A DNA stretch of 64,000 nt from NCBI GenBank assembly GCA_907163375.1, contig CAJQUW010001631.1, positions 62,001 to 126,000 on the forward strand, written 5' to 3'. The notes below the pieces were generated by a model. The model saw only the letters and a program-made list of their open reading frames with translations, was not told where the DNA came from and made no database searches. This stretch comes from Prostheceraeus crozeri. Lineage: Eukaryota > Platyhelminthes > Polycladida > Euryleptidae. Shown piece after piece: positions 22,870 to 34,979 of the stretch (within the stretch, counting starts at the first letter, position 1; each line of letters opens with the position of its first letter). The position numbers and the translations under genes are program-made.

Positions 22870-24486
22870 CAATAATATAGCATCATTGCTTGCAATCTCT
22901 AGATCTCGTCGGTAATGTAAATCCCTTGATTGTGAAGAGATGGTACTGAAGCATTGCAACTTCTTGGAATCCCCCTGTCTTTGCAAATTTTGAATTTCTG
23001 GTCTAAAAAGGTACCGGCACTCGGTTTATTCTCATGTTTTTCATCAATTTATTAATTGATGTTGTAAACATTATTAATAGTGATATTGCATGATCCAGAA
23101 TGTTGCATAGCCTTCAGGCTTCGCGCACTAATATCAAAGTTACCTTCTGACGTTTAAGGTCCATAAACCGATCCAAATATATTGGTACTTTGTCCAATTG
23201 AGCAGTAGAATATATAGCACTTAACGTGCCGAATATCTATTTAATCTCGACATCGATCCTATCTATGTCAATACTCAAACAGGAGTCAGCGCTCACATGG
23301 GTATTTAGAAAACACAACGTGGAAACACACATACATAATCGAGCTTGAAGCAGTTTATTTTTTTCTTAGCCACGTGAACCTTTTGCCAACAAATGTTCAA
23401 TCAAAGCACTGTGGTCAAATTTCCATGGACTTTCCAGTCTATTCCGCCTGCTAAAACCCATCTTTGATAATTTATCGCTTCAATAAAATGTTATAATGGA
23501 CTGGTAAATGGCTAGTGCAACTTTTGTGGGGTAATACATCATAAGATTAGTATCCACTAGAATTTCTGTGGGCGTGTTGTCGTCCGAGATAAATGACATT
23601 CAATCTGGCACTCTGACATGAGAATTGGCTTGTGTAATAGAAATCCGACTTTTCGCTTTGCTTTAAGCTAGTTGAACTAGAATGAACAACAGCTCTTTAT
23701 CCATTGCAATTTCAGATGTTCGGCTAGGCTTCGATCTAGATCATGGCCGTATGGCGGTATATTGCAAGTTACATCATAGAAATAATATACTCGTATGATT
23801 TGCTACCCAAAAGCTTACACTTGTAAATATAAATACGACATTGTGGAAGCAAATATCCTCATTCCAAATCAAATGTGATCTTTCCGAACCATATCTGACA
23901 TTTGTGATTTGAGACTTAATGTGACCACTCCAAACTTAATGAGACATTTAGCATGGGATCTAACAGAGGTTCACATTTGGGTCTCAAATCCTATGATATT
24001 TTGAATCTGTACCAAGTGCACCGACAAGGTACCGGTACTTTCCGGTGCTTGTCAGCCACTGGAAGCCGCCTTCGTTTAGGTGCCGTTGTCATGGTGACAC
24101 ATGTCCACGACATGATATTGCTTTCAATGTGTACCAGTGTCCGCTCTAGTTGGATTTCTATGATTTGCATAGTCCTCCTCCTCTTGATTTGTCACAAATC
24201 CTATGAAATGCAAGACAAATTTTGCAAGATAGATTTTCAACATCCGTGCTTTATCTTCGTTATCATGTAACGCATTCCATGATTCATGTCAATGAAGAGA
24301 TCTACTCAGAAGGAATGTAGCAGATGGAAGTCATACTTACTTATCATCTTCTTCAGCTTCTATCAACAGCTTCTATACTAACTCTTAACTTAGGCCACTT
24401 CATGAAGTCAAATTTATATTAGATGCTCTTTAGTGTGCAAGATGTCTGAATTTGCCATATGCTTATTTTCTTTGAAGAGGAGTGGC
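22870..24486. other. No gene recognised; short dispersed repeats
   Basis: Contains AGAAATCCGACTTTTCG (about 23639), also present near 26807, and CCACTGGAAGCCGCC (about 24056), also present near 39785 and, diverged, near 63500. GGATTTCTATG at about 24153 is the inverted form of the first motif. These look like degraded element ends. No supported gene. Confidence 0.5.
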
Positions 24487-24494
24487 CTTCAATT

Positions 24495-25182
24495 CACGGA
24501 TGCGGAGTCCTATCATTTTGATAAGACTCCGACTCCGGGTGGCAAGAATATAAGGCTAGTTTTTAAAAAAATCTGGTAACCTACATCATAGGTCATAGGC
24601 TTACCTGAACCTATTTTAAGTGGTCATTGCTGTATCAATTATCAATCATTTTCGATGAAAGTTTATCAAATGTCGCTTTAAGTTGAATGCATACGACTCG
24701 GCTCCTCCCATCTTGCTGATGTGTGCTTCACACGGTTTTTCTCCAGTCTCTACCAGACAGAAAAATCCACCATCCTTCTCAAGAAATATGAGTACACTTT
24801 CACTTTGGAGGAGCCATCACACACGATTGACGTTAGGTAAAAGGGTGATGTTCTCAAGCAAACTAGTGTTTCACTTTTGTCTCTGATGTGACCTTTAGTG
24901 CGTAGTGTGATCGAGGCTAGGAAGGCTTGTCTTGTCTACTAAATCACCGAGTGAAAAGACAATCCTTTTTTCACTACCACGGTTCATTCCCTCAACTACT
25001 GCAACCTTTGCATGCACTGCTGTCTCTGTACTTTTGTTTGACGGAGAAAGTTGACATCAAGACTACAGCTATAGGCACGAGGATAAATAATTTGTTTGTA
25101 CTGTATTTCGGGTCTAGTTATAGGCCGGAGTCCAGCAAAAATGATAGGACTCCGGGACCCCGACTCCGAATCCGCATCCCTG
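24495..25182. mobile_element. hAT-type MITE family C, copy 1
   Basis: The left end CACGGATGCGGAGTCC and the inverted right end CAGGGATGCGGATTC match. The flanks CTTCAATT (24487-24494) and CTTCAATG (25183-25190) form an 8-bp target duplication with one mismatch. GGAGTC/GACTCC motifs and an ATGATAGGACTCC block are repeated in both subterminal regions. The interior matches 56145-56799 throughout in the same orientation, including TGATGTGTGCTTCACACGG and AATCACCGAGTGAAA. No transposase gene is present. Confidence 0.85.
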
Positions 25183-25190
25183 CTTCAATG

Positions 25191-25990
25191 TTTCCAAAGT
25201 TTGTCAGACACTGCTGTAGAGTGGCTTCAAGACTTTTTTTGTATAAGAAAAATGCCACAAATAATGATGAGCGCATTATATTGAAAGGCCTCGAGATCAA
25301 TATAAAATCAAACTTTTTATGTGACTGACTTTTTTGCATACGAATATATATTTGAAAAGAAATGAAATAGCCATTAATCTGAAACAAGCTGCATCATTAT
25401 CATCAATTGTGAATAGAAAGTTGACGAGGTTCTGATGATTGACAGTAGTCAATTTAGCATCGACCTTTGTCTATTACGACTGCCGTTCACATCAACCTAA
25501 TAACATATTAGAAAAAATCTTTTACAGCTGTCAACACAAAACTGTAATGTAATTACAGTTCATTGTGCAGTTTTTCATGTCGCTAAGCAACAGTCATTAA
25601 AAGCAAAATGAGATTGAACATGTTTGTAATTGCTAAATGAATCATATTAGCTTTCGAAGTCGATGATGATGGATGATTACTTGCAAGTTACAATTCATTA
25701 AAGCCAAAAAGGGAAATTTCTTTGAGAAGTATATAGGCTCTAAAAAAAGTACGAGCACAGTGTTTTCAAGGCTATGTGATCATTTTTGCAAATTTGCAAT
25801 TTAAGTGGAGATTCTATTTGAGGGCGGATCGTGTGGACAATTTTTTAGTTTTTAATTTGGCTCTCGATTTTTTAGTGATGAAATGCAGACATTGTGTGCA
25901 TAGATGATGAGGCGGAACACGTAAAGAATAAGTTGAATGGAAAGATGATTACAGAGGCATCACTTCAAGTAACTAGTGTGAGAGCTACTG
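25191..25990. other. No gene recognised
   Basis: AT-rich DNA between MITE C copy 1 and the long inverted-repeat element. Nothing supported. Confidence 0.5.
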
Positions 25991-26194
25991 ACTATTGAGT
26001 TTCATGCACTCAATAGCATAATGATCCAACATTCATTTAAAAATTCAAAATGAGATTTGTCATTTTTATGATTATTATATCAATTTTAGTGCAGAATTCT
26101 CCATCAGAAGGCAGAAATACGACATTCCTTGTAACCGGCAGCTTGCCCGAATCGCTGTTACAGATTATGAAAACGTCATGACAACCGATGTTAT

Positions 26195-26450
26195 CATAGA
26201 AATTGACAACAATAAAACCTCTAGAACGGAGGTTAAGCTTCATGCAATACACAATAGTGGCGCATAAATCGCACGCATTTTCACTGAGATACACCTGTCA
26301 ACGGCTGTTTCATTGGGTTAAAATCAGTCACATGTGCAATTCTAAGCTTTTTATTGGTCATGCATGCCCCAACTTAGCTCCCCCGGCGGTGCCACGACCT
26401 TGAGTCAATTTCCATTCTAGTCAACTTCAGTTAAACAATCTATTTCTATG
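26195..26450. mobile_element. hAT-type MITE family B, copy 1
   Basis: The ends are inverted copies of CATAGAAAT and are flanked by a perfect 8-bp duplication GATGTTAT (26187-26194 and 26451-26458). The empty site is preserved in the opposite foldback arm, where GATGTTAT occurs once with nothing inserted. The interior (ACATGTGCAATTC, CCTTGAGTCAATTTCCATTC) matches the copy at 38861-39775. At 256 bp it carries no gene. Confidence 0.92.
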
Positions 26451-27641
26451 GATGTTATTGTTGCAGATAAACAAACAGACTGACCTCATCACAAAAATGA
26501 TATTCACAGAATATATTTTAGTTGCAACACGTTTTGTTTATTGACTTTGTGAATTAAGCAGCAGATGGTGAATGTGACATAGAAAATTATTATTTCAACT
26601 TCAATTCCCCTTCTTGTATTCCAACAAAACGGTTTCCGTATCACCTGCGTGTCTGATGCATTTTGGACATTCTTGGTTACTTTTTTAGCTACTAGCACGC
26701 TGGTCAGATCAGCGCTAACTGTGATCTGCTATGAATCGCTTCAATATCTATTCAACACGAGTTCAATTTTTCAATAATCATTTCAACCGACAGACTTGTC
26801 CATAGAAATCCGACTTTTCGTTTTGCGTAAGTTGGTGGTACTACAATAGACATTAGCTGTTTGTTGATGGCAATTTCAACTGGTCGGTCAGACATAGATC
26901 TAGGTAAATGTTGTCAGATCTTCAGAAGAATTAAAACGTGCTGCACATAAAATATATTCTGTGAATAACATTTTGTGATGAGGACAGTCTGTTTGTTTAT
27001 CTGCAACAATAACATCTGTTGTCATGACGTTTTCATCATAGCACTTGATCTAGTGAACGGTTGTACGCTCTTGGCGATCTCGTCATCGAAATAATTTCAT
27101 TCGTTTATCTCGTGTAATATTGGTATATATGGACTAATCTTTATATCTCCTGATTCGTCTTGTCATCGTGCGTACTGCTTTCGTCTTGGTTTTGTGATTA
27201 ATTATACAGAAGGTGCAATATTTTCAATTTTTCGATTGGGCATATCTGGTTGGTATTGATTGGTGTTCAGTTCCAATTTGCAAACGCTGCTGCAGTGTCA
27301 AGCTTGGATTTACCCAGTGTCCGCCTGTCCAACGGTTTGGATTTCCCCTGTATCATTGTTATCTATATCGGTCCTACGTACGTGCCTAAGTATTGTCAAC
27401 GTGTGTTACGTCATTGTCGTGTATCCAAAGATATCTTGCATCAGCTTCGACGATCCAACTTGCCTTCGTTTTCGCCAGCTGATTTCATTAAGTCATAGCT
27501 GATTCGCGACGATTTGCCAGAAGTTCTGAAGCAATGTCGGCTGATCATTAATTTATTGATTTTTCTCTACGTCATCAAAACGTCATTCCTCGTGTCATCA
27601 TACTTCATCTACGAAGTGTGTCTCTGTGAATTCTTCTGATT

Positions 27642-28014
27642 ATGTCATCAATCAATAGTAATTCGATTTTAACAATGACAGACAATGAGCTGCTTGGTCG
27701 GAAAACCAGCATAAAGAAAGATGACCTTATCGGGGCATTGCTGACTTTGCGGCAACAAAAGTCAAACTCTAGTGCGACACCAAACATTGCTAATATCGAT
27801 GACATCTATCAGATGTTCGATAAACTTTTGATCGAAAAACTATCACCTTTCCTAACCACTCTTTCAAATTTAGTTTCCAAGGTCGATAACTTGCAGGAAA
27901 ATTATACTAAACTGCATGAATCTTTGTCAATTAAAATTAATCATCTTGAAAACAAATACCGTGAACTAGAGGGACATTTTCACGATTTGCAGACCGCTAC
28001 ACAATCCTTTACAA

Positions 28015-28054
<40 letters not shown>

Positions 28055-28488
28055 ACGAATTAGACAGAAGAAAATGGCGGGTAAATAACCTAATTGTTCG
28101 TGGTATTGATGAGGTGATGTCTGGGACTTTGAAAGAAAGAACAGAACATGATACGAAGAGAATCGATGATTTGTTTGAGGAGATGGATGTTTACCCTGAG
28201 GTTTCGGAAATAAGGCGAATTGGAAGATCTAATCAGAATGGTAATCGGCCGTTGAGAATAAGGCTGAAGCACACGGATGATAAGTTCAGTGTCCTCAAAA
28301 GAGCCAGGCATCTTCGAGAATCAGAAACCTTCAAGAGGGTCTTCATCAATCTTGATCTCACTCCTGCGCAACAAATGCAAAATAAGATCCTACGCGATGA
28401 GGTTCAGAAACGGAGACAGAATGGTGAAGATGTCATCACCCGCAATAACAGAATTGTTCGAAAGAGTGATATCTCGGGTTTTCATTGA
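27642..28488 (+). pseudogene. LINE ORF1 protein, broken by a TA microsatellite
   Basis: ORF1 proteins of LINEs are RNA-binding chaperones that coat the element's RNA. Residues 1-120 of the first frame hold a leader and a coiled coil (about residues 70-120, leucine heptads around DNLQENYTKL and NHLENKYREL). The frame then runs into a TA repeat (28018-28052) that encodes a YI run. The second half continues in another frame from NELDRRKWRVNNLIVRGIDE through an RRM-like region (IRLKHTDDKFSVLKRARHL, RVFINLDLTPAQQ) to the stop at 28486-28488. The break is explained by the length change of the microsatellite. ORF2 begins at the same point. Confidence 0.8.
28018..28052. repeat. TA microsatellite inside ORF1
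   Basis: About 17 TA units that replace the ORF1 linker between the coiled coil and the RRM-like half and shift the frame. Confidence 0.95.
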
Positions 28489-31128
28489 GTTTTTTACCGC
28501 TACCTAGATATCCTTCTATTCTCCTAATAAATTCTCAATCCATTATACGCAAGCTCGATGAACTTTGCGCACTTACTTCTTCCCTCCACCCGGACATAAT
28601 AATTATCTGTGAAACCTGGCTTCACATAGACATTGATGACCATCTCCTGGCTATTCCTGAAAACAATGTCTTTTAGCCAGAAATTATTCGAGTTTTTTTC
28701 GCCATGATCGAGATGACGGTAGACGGGGAGGTGGTGTCTGCGTGTATGTACGTGATGGTTGGAAATGTGAAAGAATCAGATTTAGAGAAGATGAATCGGC
28801 AAAGACTGAACATATTTGGCTAAAATTCCCACGATCTGGCATCGTATTATTGGCAATTTATATTCCTCCAAATATCAGTACTACCCAATTCCACCACATC
28901 AGTGAATCGATAATAAGCAATTCTGATGCAAATTCTGAACACTATGCCTGAAAGTGAGCTTCTAATTGCGGGCGATTTGAATCAATGGTCACTTAACTCT
29001 CTAGAAGTAAACCTCAGAATTAGTTATGTCGTGAATGCCCCTACCCGTGGTTCAGCAACGTTAGACAAAATCCTGATGTCCAAACTTCTTTCGGAAAGTT
29101 ACGGTCAGCCTGGCATTACACCACCACTCGGAAATTCGGACCATTCTTCCGTGTACCTTCCATCCAAAGACAAGCCACTCAATGTAATGCGTTTTGTGAA
29201 GATTTTTAACTATCGATACAGCCACATTGATAACTTTATAAATGCCTTGCGAGTCTTTCCTTGGCATTCTTTCTATCGTATGACAATATCTTTAGAAGAG
29301 AAATGCCTCTTCTTCCATGAAATCATCGATAATGCAATAACTCTAATACCTAGCAAATTTATTCCAATTCAGCAACCGCGATAAGCCTTGGATAACACCC
29401 GTAATCAAAGATCTCATCAACAAACGCTTTGAAGCTTTTTGAGCCGGAAATTTTGCTTTATACACTCACTATAAATCAAAGGTTAAATCTCAAATAGCAA
29501 TGGTAAAACTCAACTGGTGTACTAACACCCGCAGTAAACAGGATGGTCTATGGAACATCGTCAATAACGTAACGAATAAGAAAAAGAGGAACCCTATTTT
29601 CAAGATTCTGTCCAAGTTCAATTCTACTCTTCAAGCTGTTACTCACCTAAATGACACCTTTACAAATAATTTCTCTGGCCCTACGCTTTGGCAAGAATAT
29701 TCCTTTGCCCCTGATGATGAAGCTGAACAGACCAAATGGCAAGTTGATATCAGTGTCGCTGAAATTGAGGATTGTCTTTTCAGGCTAAAGACAAGCAAAT
29801 CAGCCGGTAGTGATGATCTTCATCCGCGCCTTGTTAAAGCAGCTCGAGAAGTTCTGGCACCACCCCTCACTCATCTGATTTGCCTTTCGGTCCTATCAAG
29901 AAGTGTTCCATCCACGTGGAAATTAGCTGATGTGACTCCGGTGCCGAAAACAGCGCATGCAACAATTAACGAGCTCCGGCCTATTTCTAAACTGCCCATT
30001 TTTGCAAAAGTCCTCGAAGCCTGTGTTTTGAAGTCCGTCAAACCAAAGTTATTGAGTCTCTATGGTCCTAACAGCTTCGGTTTCAAACCTGGCACTTCGA
30101 CTCTTCATGCCCACATTTCCATTCATAATGAATTGACAATTTATTTGGATAAACCCAGCAATAGTAGTGTTACGATGATTAGCTTTGACATAACGAAAGC
30201 TTTTGACTCATTAAATCACGGCTGTCTTGTGAGAACTTTACAACGGGGAAATTTGCCTTCGTCATTTGTCCAATGGTGTATTAGTTATCTGCAGGACCGC
30301 CGTCAAAGAGTCGTGCTGGACTCCAATATAAAGAGTGACGAATCATGTGCCATTTCTGGAGTGCCACAAGGTTCAATCATTTCGCCTTTCTTATTTGCAG
30401 CTCATATGGGCTCTTTGCAATCGTCCAATTCAAATAATTTCATGTTCAAGTACGCGGATGATATTATCACTTTGATTCCTAATGAACATATGTCCAATGT
30501 TGAACACTGTATTGAGTGTGAAATTGGGCATGTAAAAAGTTGGTGCGAACAAAATGGTCCAACATTGAACAAGAAAAAAACTCAAATCGTGTTGGTCAAG
30601 AAAAACATTCCTACCTTATCATCGTCAATGTCATCTTTTAAAGCTGTACAATTTCTGAAAGTTCTTGGCATTACTTATGATCACCACTTATCTTGGGATT
30701 TGCATATTGACAACCAATGCAAGAAAGCCGCAAAACATTTATTTTTGATCCGAACTTTGAAGAAATTTTTGGCAAAGGAAGATCTCATTCGTATTTACAA
30801 AACTTTTGTCCTACCTATCCTCGAATATTGCAACCCTTTATTCATTGGTTTGCTTGACAAAAAGTCCTGGAAGATCCAAAGACGATATCATCACACAATA
30901 TGTGGTCTTCATTGTGATTGTGGAGAATTTCCGACCCTTGCCTCAAGAAAATCTCAATCAATGAAATTATTTTCGGCTATGTCCGACGCCAACCATGCTT
31001 TACATGCATTACTTCCTCCAACACTGCGATTTTCTGGACATTATGAGATGCCCTTGTGCAAAACATAAAGACGATACAATTCATATATACCACACTGCAC
31101 TTCATTGTACAACAATACTTGGACTTAG
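28488..31128 (+). pseudogene. LINE ORF2: AP endonuclease and reverse transcriptase
   Basis: ORF2 nicks target DNA and copies the element RNA in place. The endonuclease part shows ILLINSQSIIRKLDEL, IIIICETWL, LLIAGDLN and NSDHSSV (the catalytic His region). Reverse-transcriptase motifs are SFDITKAFDSLNH (A), SGVPQGSIISPFLF (B), YADDI (C), LNKKKTQIVL (D) and LGITYDHHLSWDLHI (E). Lesions are frameshifts near 28675, 28940 and 29380, a TGA near 29443 and a TAA at 31066-31068. The last one looks premature, because the frame continues RRYNSYIPHC to TAG at 31126-31128, matching the ending of the relative at 6553. The 522-codon RT block 29500-31068 is intact. Confidence 0.9.
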
Positions 31129-31580
31129 CATCCAATTTGCGTGTTATTCAACTTCTGGGAATACTTTACTTTGAATATTGAGTGTGTACACGCATCAATA
31201 TTTTTGAAATTTATCGATGTATCATCTCGTAATTTGATCATGTTACTGTAAACTATCTTCTGTACTGTCTGATTTTCATTCTTACAATAAACGAGTATTA
31301 TTATTATTATCTTTAAAACAGCAAATTGGTCAAGCTACCGCTAACGAGGAATGTCATATTTCTGCCTGCTGTTGGAGAATTCTGCCCTAAAAGTGCTATA
31401 ATAATCATAAAAATGACAAATCTCATTTTGAGTTTTTAAATGAATGTTGGATCATTACACTAGTGCATGAAACTCGGAAGTAATAATAATAATGTTTTTT
31501 CAATACTAGACAGCAGAAGCTAATCATTTTACAATAAAGTGAAAAGTAGAAGATATACATGTATACACACTAAAAATCAA

Positions 31581-32110
31581 TTACGAGAATTTCTGTACTG
31601 CAGATGGCAAGAAGGAGTTTTTATACCTGTTGGTGTTACAAAAGATGATATTTGTTTTACGTCTCAATATTTCTGTTTTTTGTGGACGATGTGAGATTCT
31701 TTCACTCAAAGCTTTCGGCAAATTGTTAAAATAATTCCGACAGATGTTCATACGTCGTGAACTAAGTGTTTCCAGTGAATATTTTTGTAGAAGACGGTCA
31801 TAATCATAATCATGATAATCATATGGGATGTGTTTCATCATTCTCATCAGTCGTCTTTGAACAGATTCAATAGCAATTGATTGAGCTTTGGTGATTCCGA
31901 AGTGCTACACTGGAGCACCATATTCGAGGATGCTTCGGACACAAGTACAGAAATACCGTATAATATCCTCATTTTGAAGTCCACATCGCATCATCTCACT
32001 TATAAAATGCATTCTCATTTGTGCTTTCTTTACCATTTTTTCAATGTGATCAGTTCAGTCCAGTACATCCTAGAGATCTTATTCTTTGTAACTCATTTGG
32101 TGTATAGATA
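31581..32110 (-). pseudogene. 5'-truncated LINE reverse transcriptase C-terminus
   Basis: The minus strand reads DHIEKMVKKAQMR, then CVRSILEYGAPV, IESVQRRLMRM, LETLSSRRMNICRNYF and RYKNSFLPSAVQKFS, the order found in the thumb and C-terminal region of CR1/Jockey-type LINEs. A stop follows GAPV (near 31905) where a tryptophan is expected. Upstream (32110-32340) the similarity fades. It lies about 100 bp outside the right end of the foldback element and is unrelated to the LINE inserted there. Confidence 0.75.
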
Positions 32111-32614
32111 ATGCATTGATCTAATTCCATCATAGATATGCTTACGAGCAGATGCACAGTTTGCAAGAGCCGCAGAGCAATCCGACCGTTAACCATGAAA
32201 GCCAACGATCGATAGAAAGTACATAGATCTACAAAAACAAATGGAATTTTATGATGTTTGACGCTCCATAACTTGCAGGACGCCTGGAATCGCAGCTCAA
32301 GAATTGTCGCTTTACTGATGTTGGGTGACAATTTATATAATAATATTAATGAGAAGCTCGTGCGCGAATTTAGAAAGAAAATGTCAGTAGCTTTCGGCTA
32401 AAACTACTTCACTTGTGATTAAAGAAGTAGAACTGGAAGTTTGAATTGAGTGACGATATAGTGTTGACCATTTTGAGTTGATTTCTTTGAGAGTTAGTTG
32501 ATTGACAATCAATTCTATCATTTCGATGAGAAGTGTTATCCATGCTAAAGATAACTATGATAATATAGCCAACTCTACTGACGTCATGTCATTGTTCTTT
32601 GAAGAGTTTCCAAA

Positions 32615-32678
32615 CCATATAATCTACTACACCTTCACATGATTTCTATGATGTGTGATTTTGGAGTAGATTATATGG
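32615..32678. repeat. Hairpin with 14-bp perfect arms
   Basis: CCATATAATCTACT at 32615-32628 pairs with AGTAGATTATATGG at 32665-32678. The 36-nt interior has further short self-complementarity (CACAT/ATGTG). Confidence 0.85.
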
Positions 32679-32689
32679 ATAGGAAATTT

Positions 32690-33780
32690 ATATAGGGGTC
32701 ATATAATCTCCTGAAAAATAGAATATAGAAGATCCCTATTCCGCCAAATTTGTAGCAGATTACGTAGTGGTTTGGATGGATCAAGGAATGATAAGAAAAA
32801 AATGCAGGAATCCTCATATCAAGGATGGATTTAAGCATAGATTTCTTAAGTTTTCGTTGGCTATATATATATTATCTAACTGATGGATTTTCGGAATTCA
32901 ATGTATCAGAATCTAATCGTCCTTCGAATGACGTGAATTTTGACCATCCAACTCTCCTCAAATATCTTATCATCCATATCTCTTAAACGAGAAGTTGCAT
33001 TCTATGATGTTTGAAAGAAACACTGGGGCGATGGAAAAATCGTGATCTATGTTTTGTTGACAATTTAGAAATTAGCACCTTTTTGTTATTCCACCTGTTA
33101 AACAACATCTAATAATAATTGACGGCCATAGTCGACGGACAACATGAAAAGTCAGGTTTACATGCAGTCACACTACAATGGCAGTTGTTTTATAAGAAAA
33201 CTAGTAGAACTTCTCAATTGATAAATTTATGTGCGGGTTTATTTTGAAGTCGTTCTCTATTCGACACAAAACGCTGAGAAAAATCGAGAGATTGAACCTC
33301 GATTGTAGTCTTGCCAAGCTGAAGCAGCAATTTCAGATTCCGTCTGTGTACATCTTTCCCACTGATTTGCTCCAATTTGTTATGCTCCTTCATCTCGAGC
33401 TAACTCTTGAACTGCTTTGCTTCATTTAGGCAAATCTGTTCCAATTCGTCACAATGTCAATCCCTGATATATTCTCGCTTAGACTTTTCATGTGCTTGCG
33501 CTTATTGTTCTCTCAAGCGTCCAATATCACCACCATCAATGCACTCTCATCGTTGTGTCATGACTTCTAGTCAACTTCTCTAACCACTCATTCTTCATGA
33601 CGATTCTGAAAGACCTTCACGACGGCTTCAGTAGAGGATCTATTTTCTACTTGTAGTATACAGCTTACAGTGTCTGAGCGGTTGCTCTCCTCACTTGTTA
33701 GACTCCTGTGTCAGTTAGACTGCAATGCAAACACCTGCACTCCTCATTCAGCATGTATGCTGCACTTACTTTGACTTACT
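32690..33780. other. No gene recognised
   Basis: AT-rich DNA with short open frames only. Confidence 0.5.
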
Positions 33781-33789
33781 CCATTCAGT

Positions 33790-34390
33790 ATGTATGTTCA
33801 GTTCTCTCGCCAATTCACTAGACATTCAGCATTCCCATTACCAAAAGTAGGTGCATGTTGTTGTTGTTGTTGTAGGCTTGCGGCCGGAGCTCCACTCGCC
33901 TCCACCACCTCCAGTATGCCAACGCTTCCCGAGGTCTGGAACAGAGACAAATACATCATCGCCAACATGCACATCCCAATGCAACCCACCCCAAATCGGC
34001 CCTGATACCCTCCCGACACACATTCCATAATGTGCTCCATCCCCTCTTCCACTTCCGCACTTCTCCTAGACATCCCCGACCTTTTCAATCCGATCCTCTA
34101 CCGGTATCCTTCAGCTCCAAAGAGTGTTCCGTTTTCAGTCGGGCCACACTGACCCGGTCCTCGCTGGACCAATGGGCCGCAACCGCACGGTTGATCATGC
34201 CCTCGACACGGCGCTTCAACATCCCAATTTCTTCCCCAACTTGCTGGCTCTGGCAAGCCCCTCGCTGATCCAACCACTTCCAACCCCCTAGGAGCCGCCA
34301 GTGCCGATTGACTGTTAGAATGTTGTTGTTGTTGTTGCTGCTTTGACCCGTTCGGTGTGAAAATATATTGACGTCAGTCTCTAGAGACAA
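33790..34390. other. GC-rich block bounded by two TTG repeats
   Basis: This 0.5-kb block is visibly richer in G and C than the surrounding AT-rich DNA. TTG microsatellites lie near both edges in the same orientation (33856-33873 and 34321-34340), each preceded by AATG or CATG. The longest minus-strand frames (34085-34390 and 33798-34088) contain a charged stretch with RLKTEHSLELK that faintly recalls the RTEHSLHLKK ending of the LINE remnant just upstream on that strand. Function unknown; a captured or duplicated LINE 3' region is one possibility. Confidence 0.45.
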
Positions 34391-34444
34391 ACGATTGCCC
34401 TCTAATACAACTGAGTGACGGAAATTTTAGTTGGGTCCGGGTGG

Positions 34445-34935
34445 CTGGTAAGAGAAACAGCTGCACATCCCAACTTGAAAACCTGATAAGGTTGTGTTCT
34501 ATGGTTTCTTCCTCTTCGCTACATTCATCGCAAACTGCCTCCCCTACATAACCGATACAGTGGCGATGCTTCTTGAGATGAAGAGAATGTTCCGTTCTTC
34601 ACCTTGCACGTTCGATGCGATCTGCTTTACTCAATACGATTTCTTCTTGATGGTTGTACTTCTAGTGGCTGCATTCCTTTTTTCATTCGTTGGCGAGTCT
34701 TGTTCGTGTTTTGGATTTCATTGTGCCGATGTCCATTGATATTCTGGTCTAAGAGAGTGGCATCTTCTGCCGTCGTGTCTGTAATCTCATTCCAATGTAC
34801 GCCAACATAAATGGTGACCCATTGAATAAGAACGCTCTTGTTTACAGCGTTCTTTCTGTAGGATGTTCCAAGCTTGGCCTTCGTTTGAGGCTCTGACGTC
34901 CAGGTGCTCACTTAGTATCTTTTCAATCACACCTT
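34445..34935 (-). pseudogene. LINE remnant with RNase H-like tail
   Basis: On the minus strand NKSVLIQWVTIYVGVHWNEI with following ITDTTAEDATLL resembles the RNase H signature of non-LTR elements (WxPGHxGxxGNExAD). After a frame change it is followed by RTEHSLHLKKHRHCIGYVG, VCDECSEEEETIEHNLI, the cysteine/histidine-rich ending common to Jockey, I and R1-type LINEs. Key RNase H residues are degraded and no reverse-transcriptase part is visible, so this is an old fragment of a different LINE clade from the one at 27-31 kb. Confidence 0.6.
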
Positions 34936-34979
34936 TATTATCCGGACACTTTTCGCCAGCTCTTATAATCAATTTTATA

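Larger units (their letters stand above)
27041..31310 (+). mobile_element. Near full-length two-ORF LINE
   Basis: A 4.3-kb non-LTR retrotransposon inserted into the right arm of the foldback at 25997-31475. It has a 600-bp 5' leader, ORF1 (27642-28488), ORF2 with endonuclease and reverse transcriptase (28488-31128) and a 3' end in an ATT simple repeat (about 31297-31310). Boundaries were set by comparison with the undisturbed foldback arm, since a clear target duplication is not visible. ORF structure and lack of RNase H point to the CR1/L2 part of the Jockey superfamily. Frameshifts and stops show that this copy is inactive. Confidence 0.88.
25997..31475. mobile_element. Long-armed foldback element carrying two later insertions
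   Basis: The left arm (25997-26194 and 26451-26530) is repeated in inverted orientation by the right arm (26937-27040 and 31311-31475). Shared pieces include GAGTTTCATGCACT at the outer ends, CAAAATGAGATTTGTCATTT, AAAACGTCATGACAAC, ATAAACAAACAGACTG and ATTCACAGAATATATTTTA. The left arm is split by a 256-bp hAT MITE and the right arm by a 4.3-kb LINE. With both removed the element would be about 950 bp with arms near 280 bp around a 400-bp centre. No gene of its own is visible. The superfamily is unknown. Confidence 0.75.
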
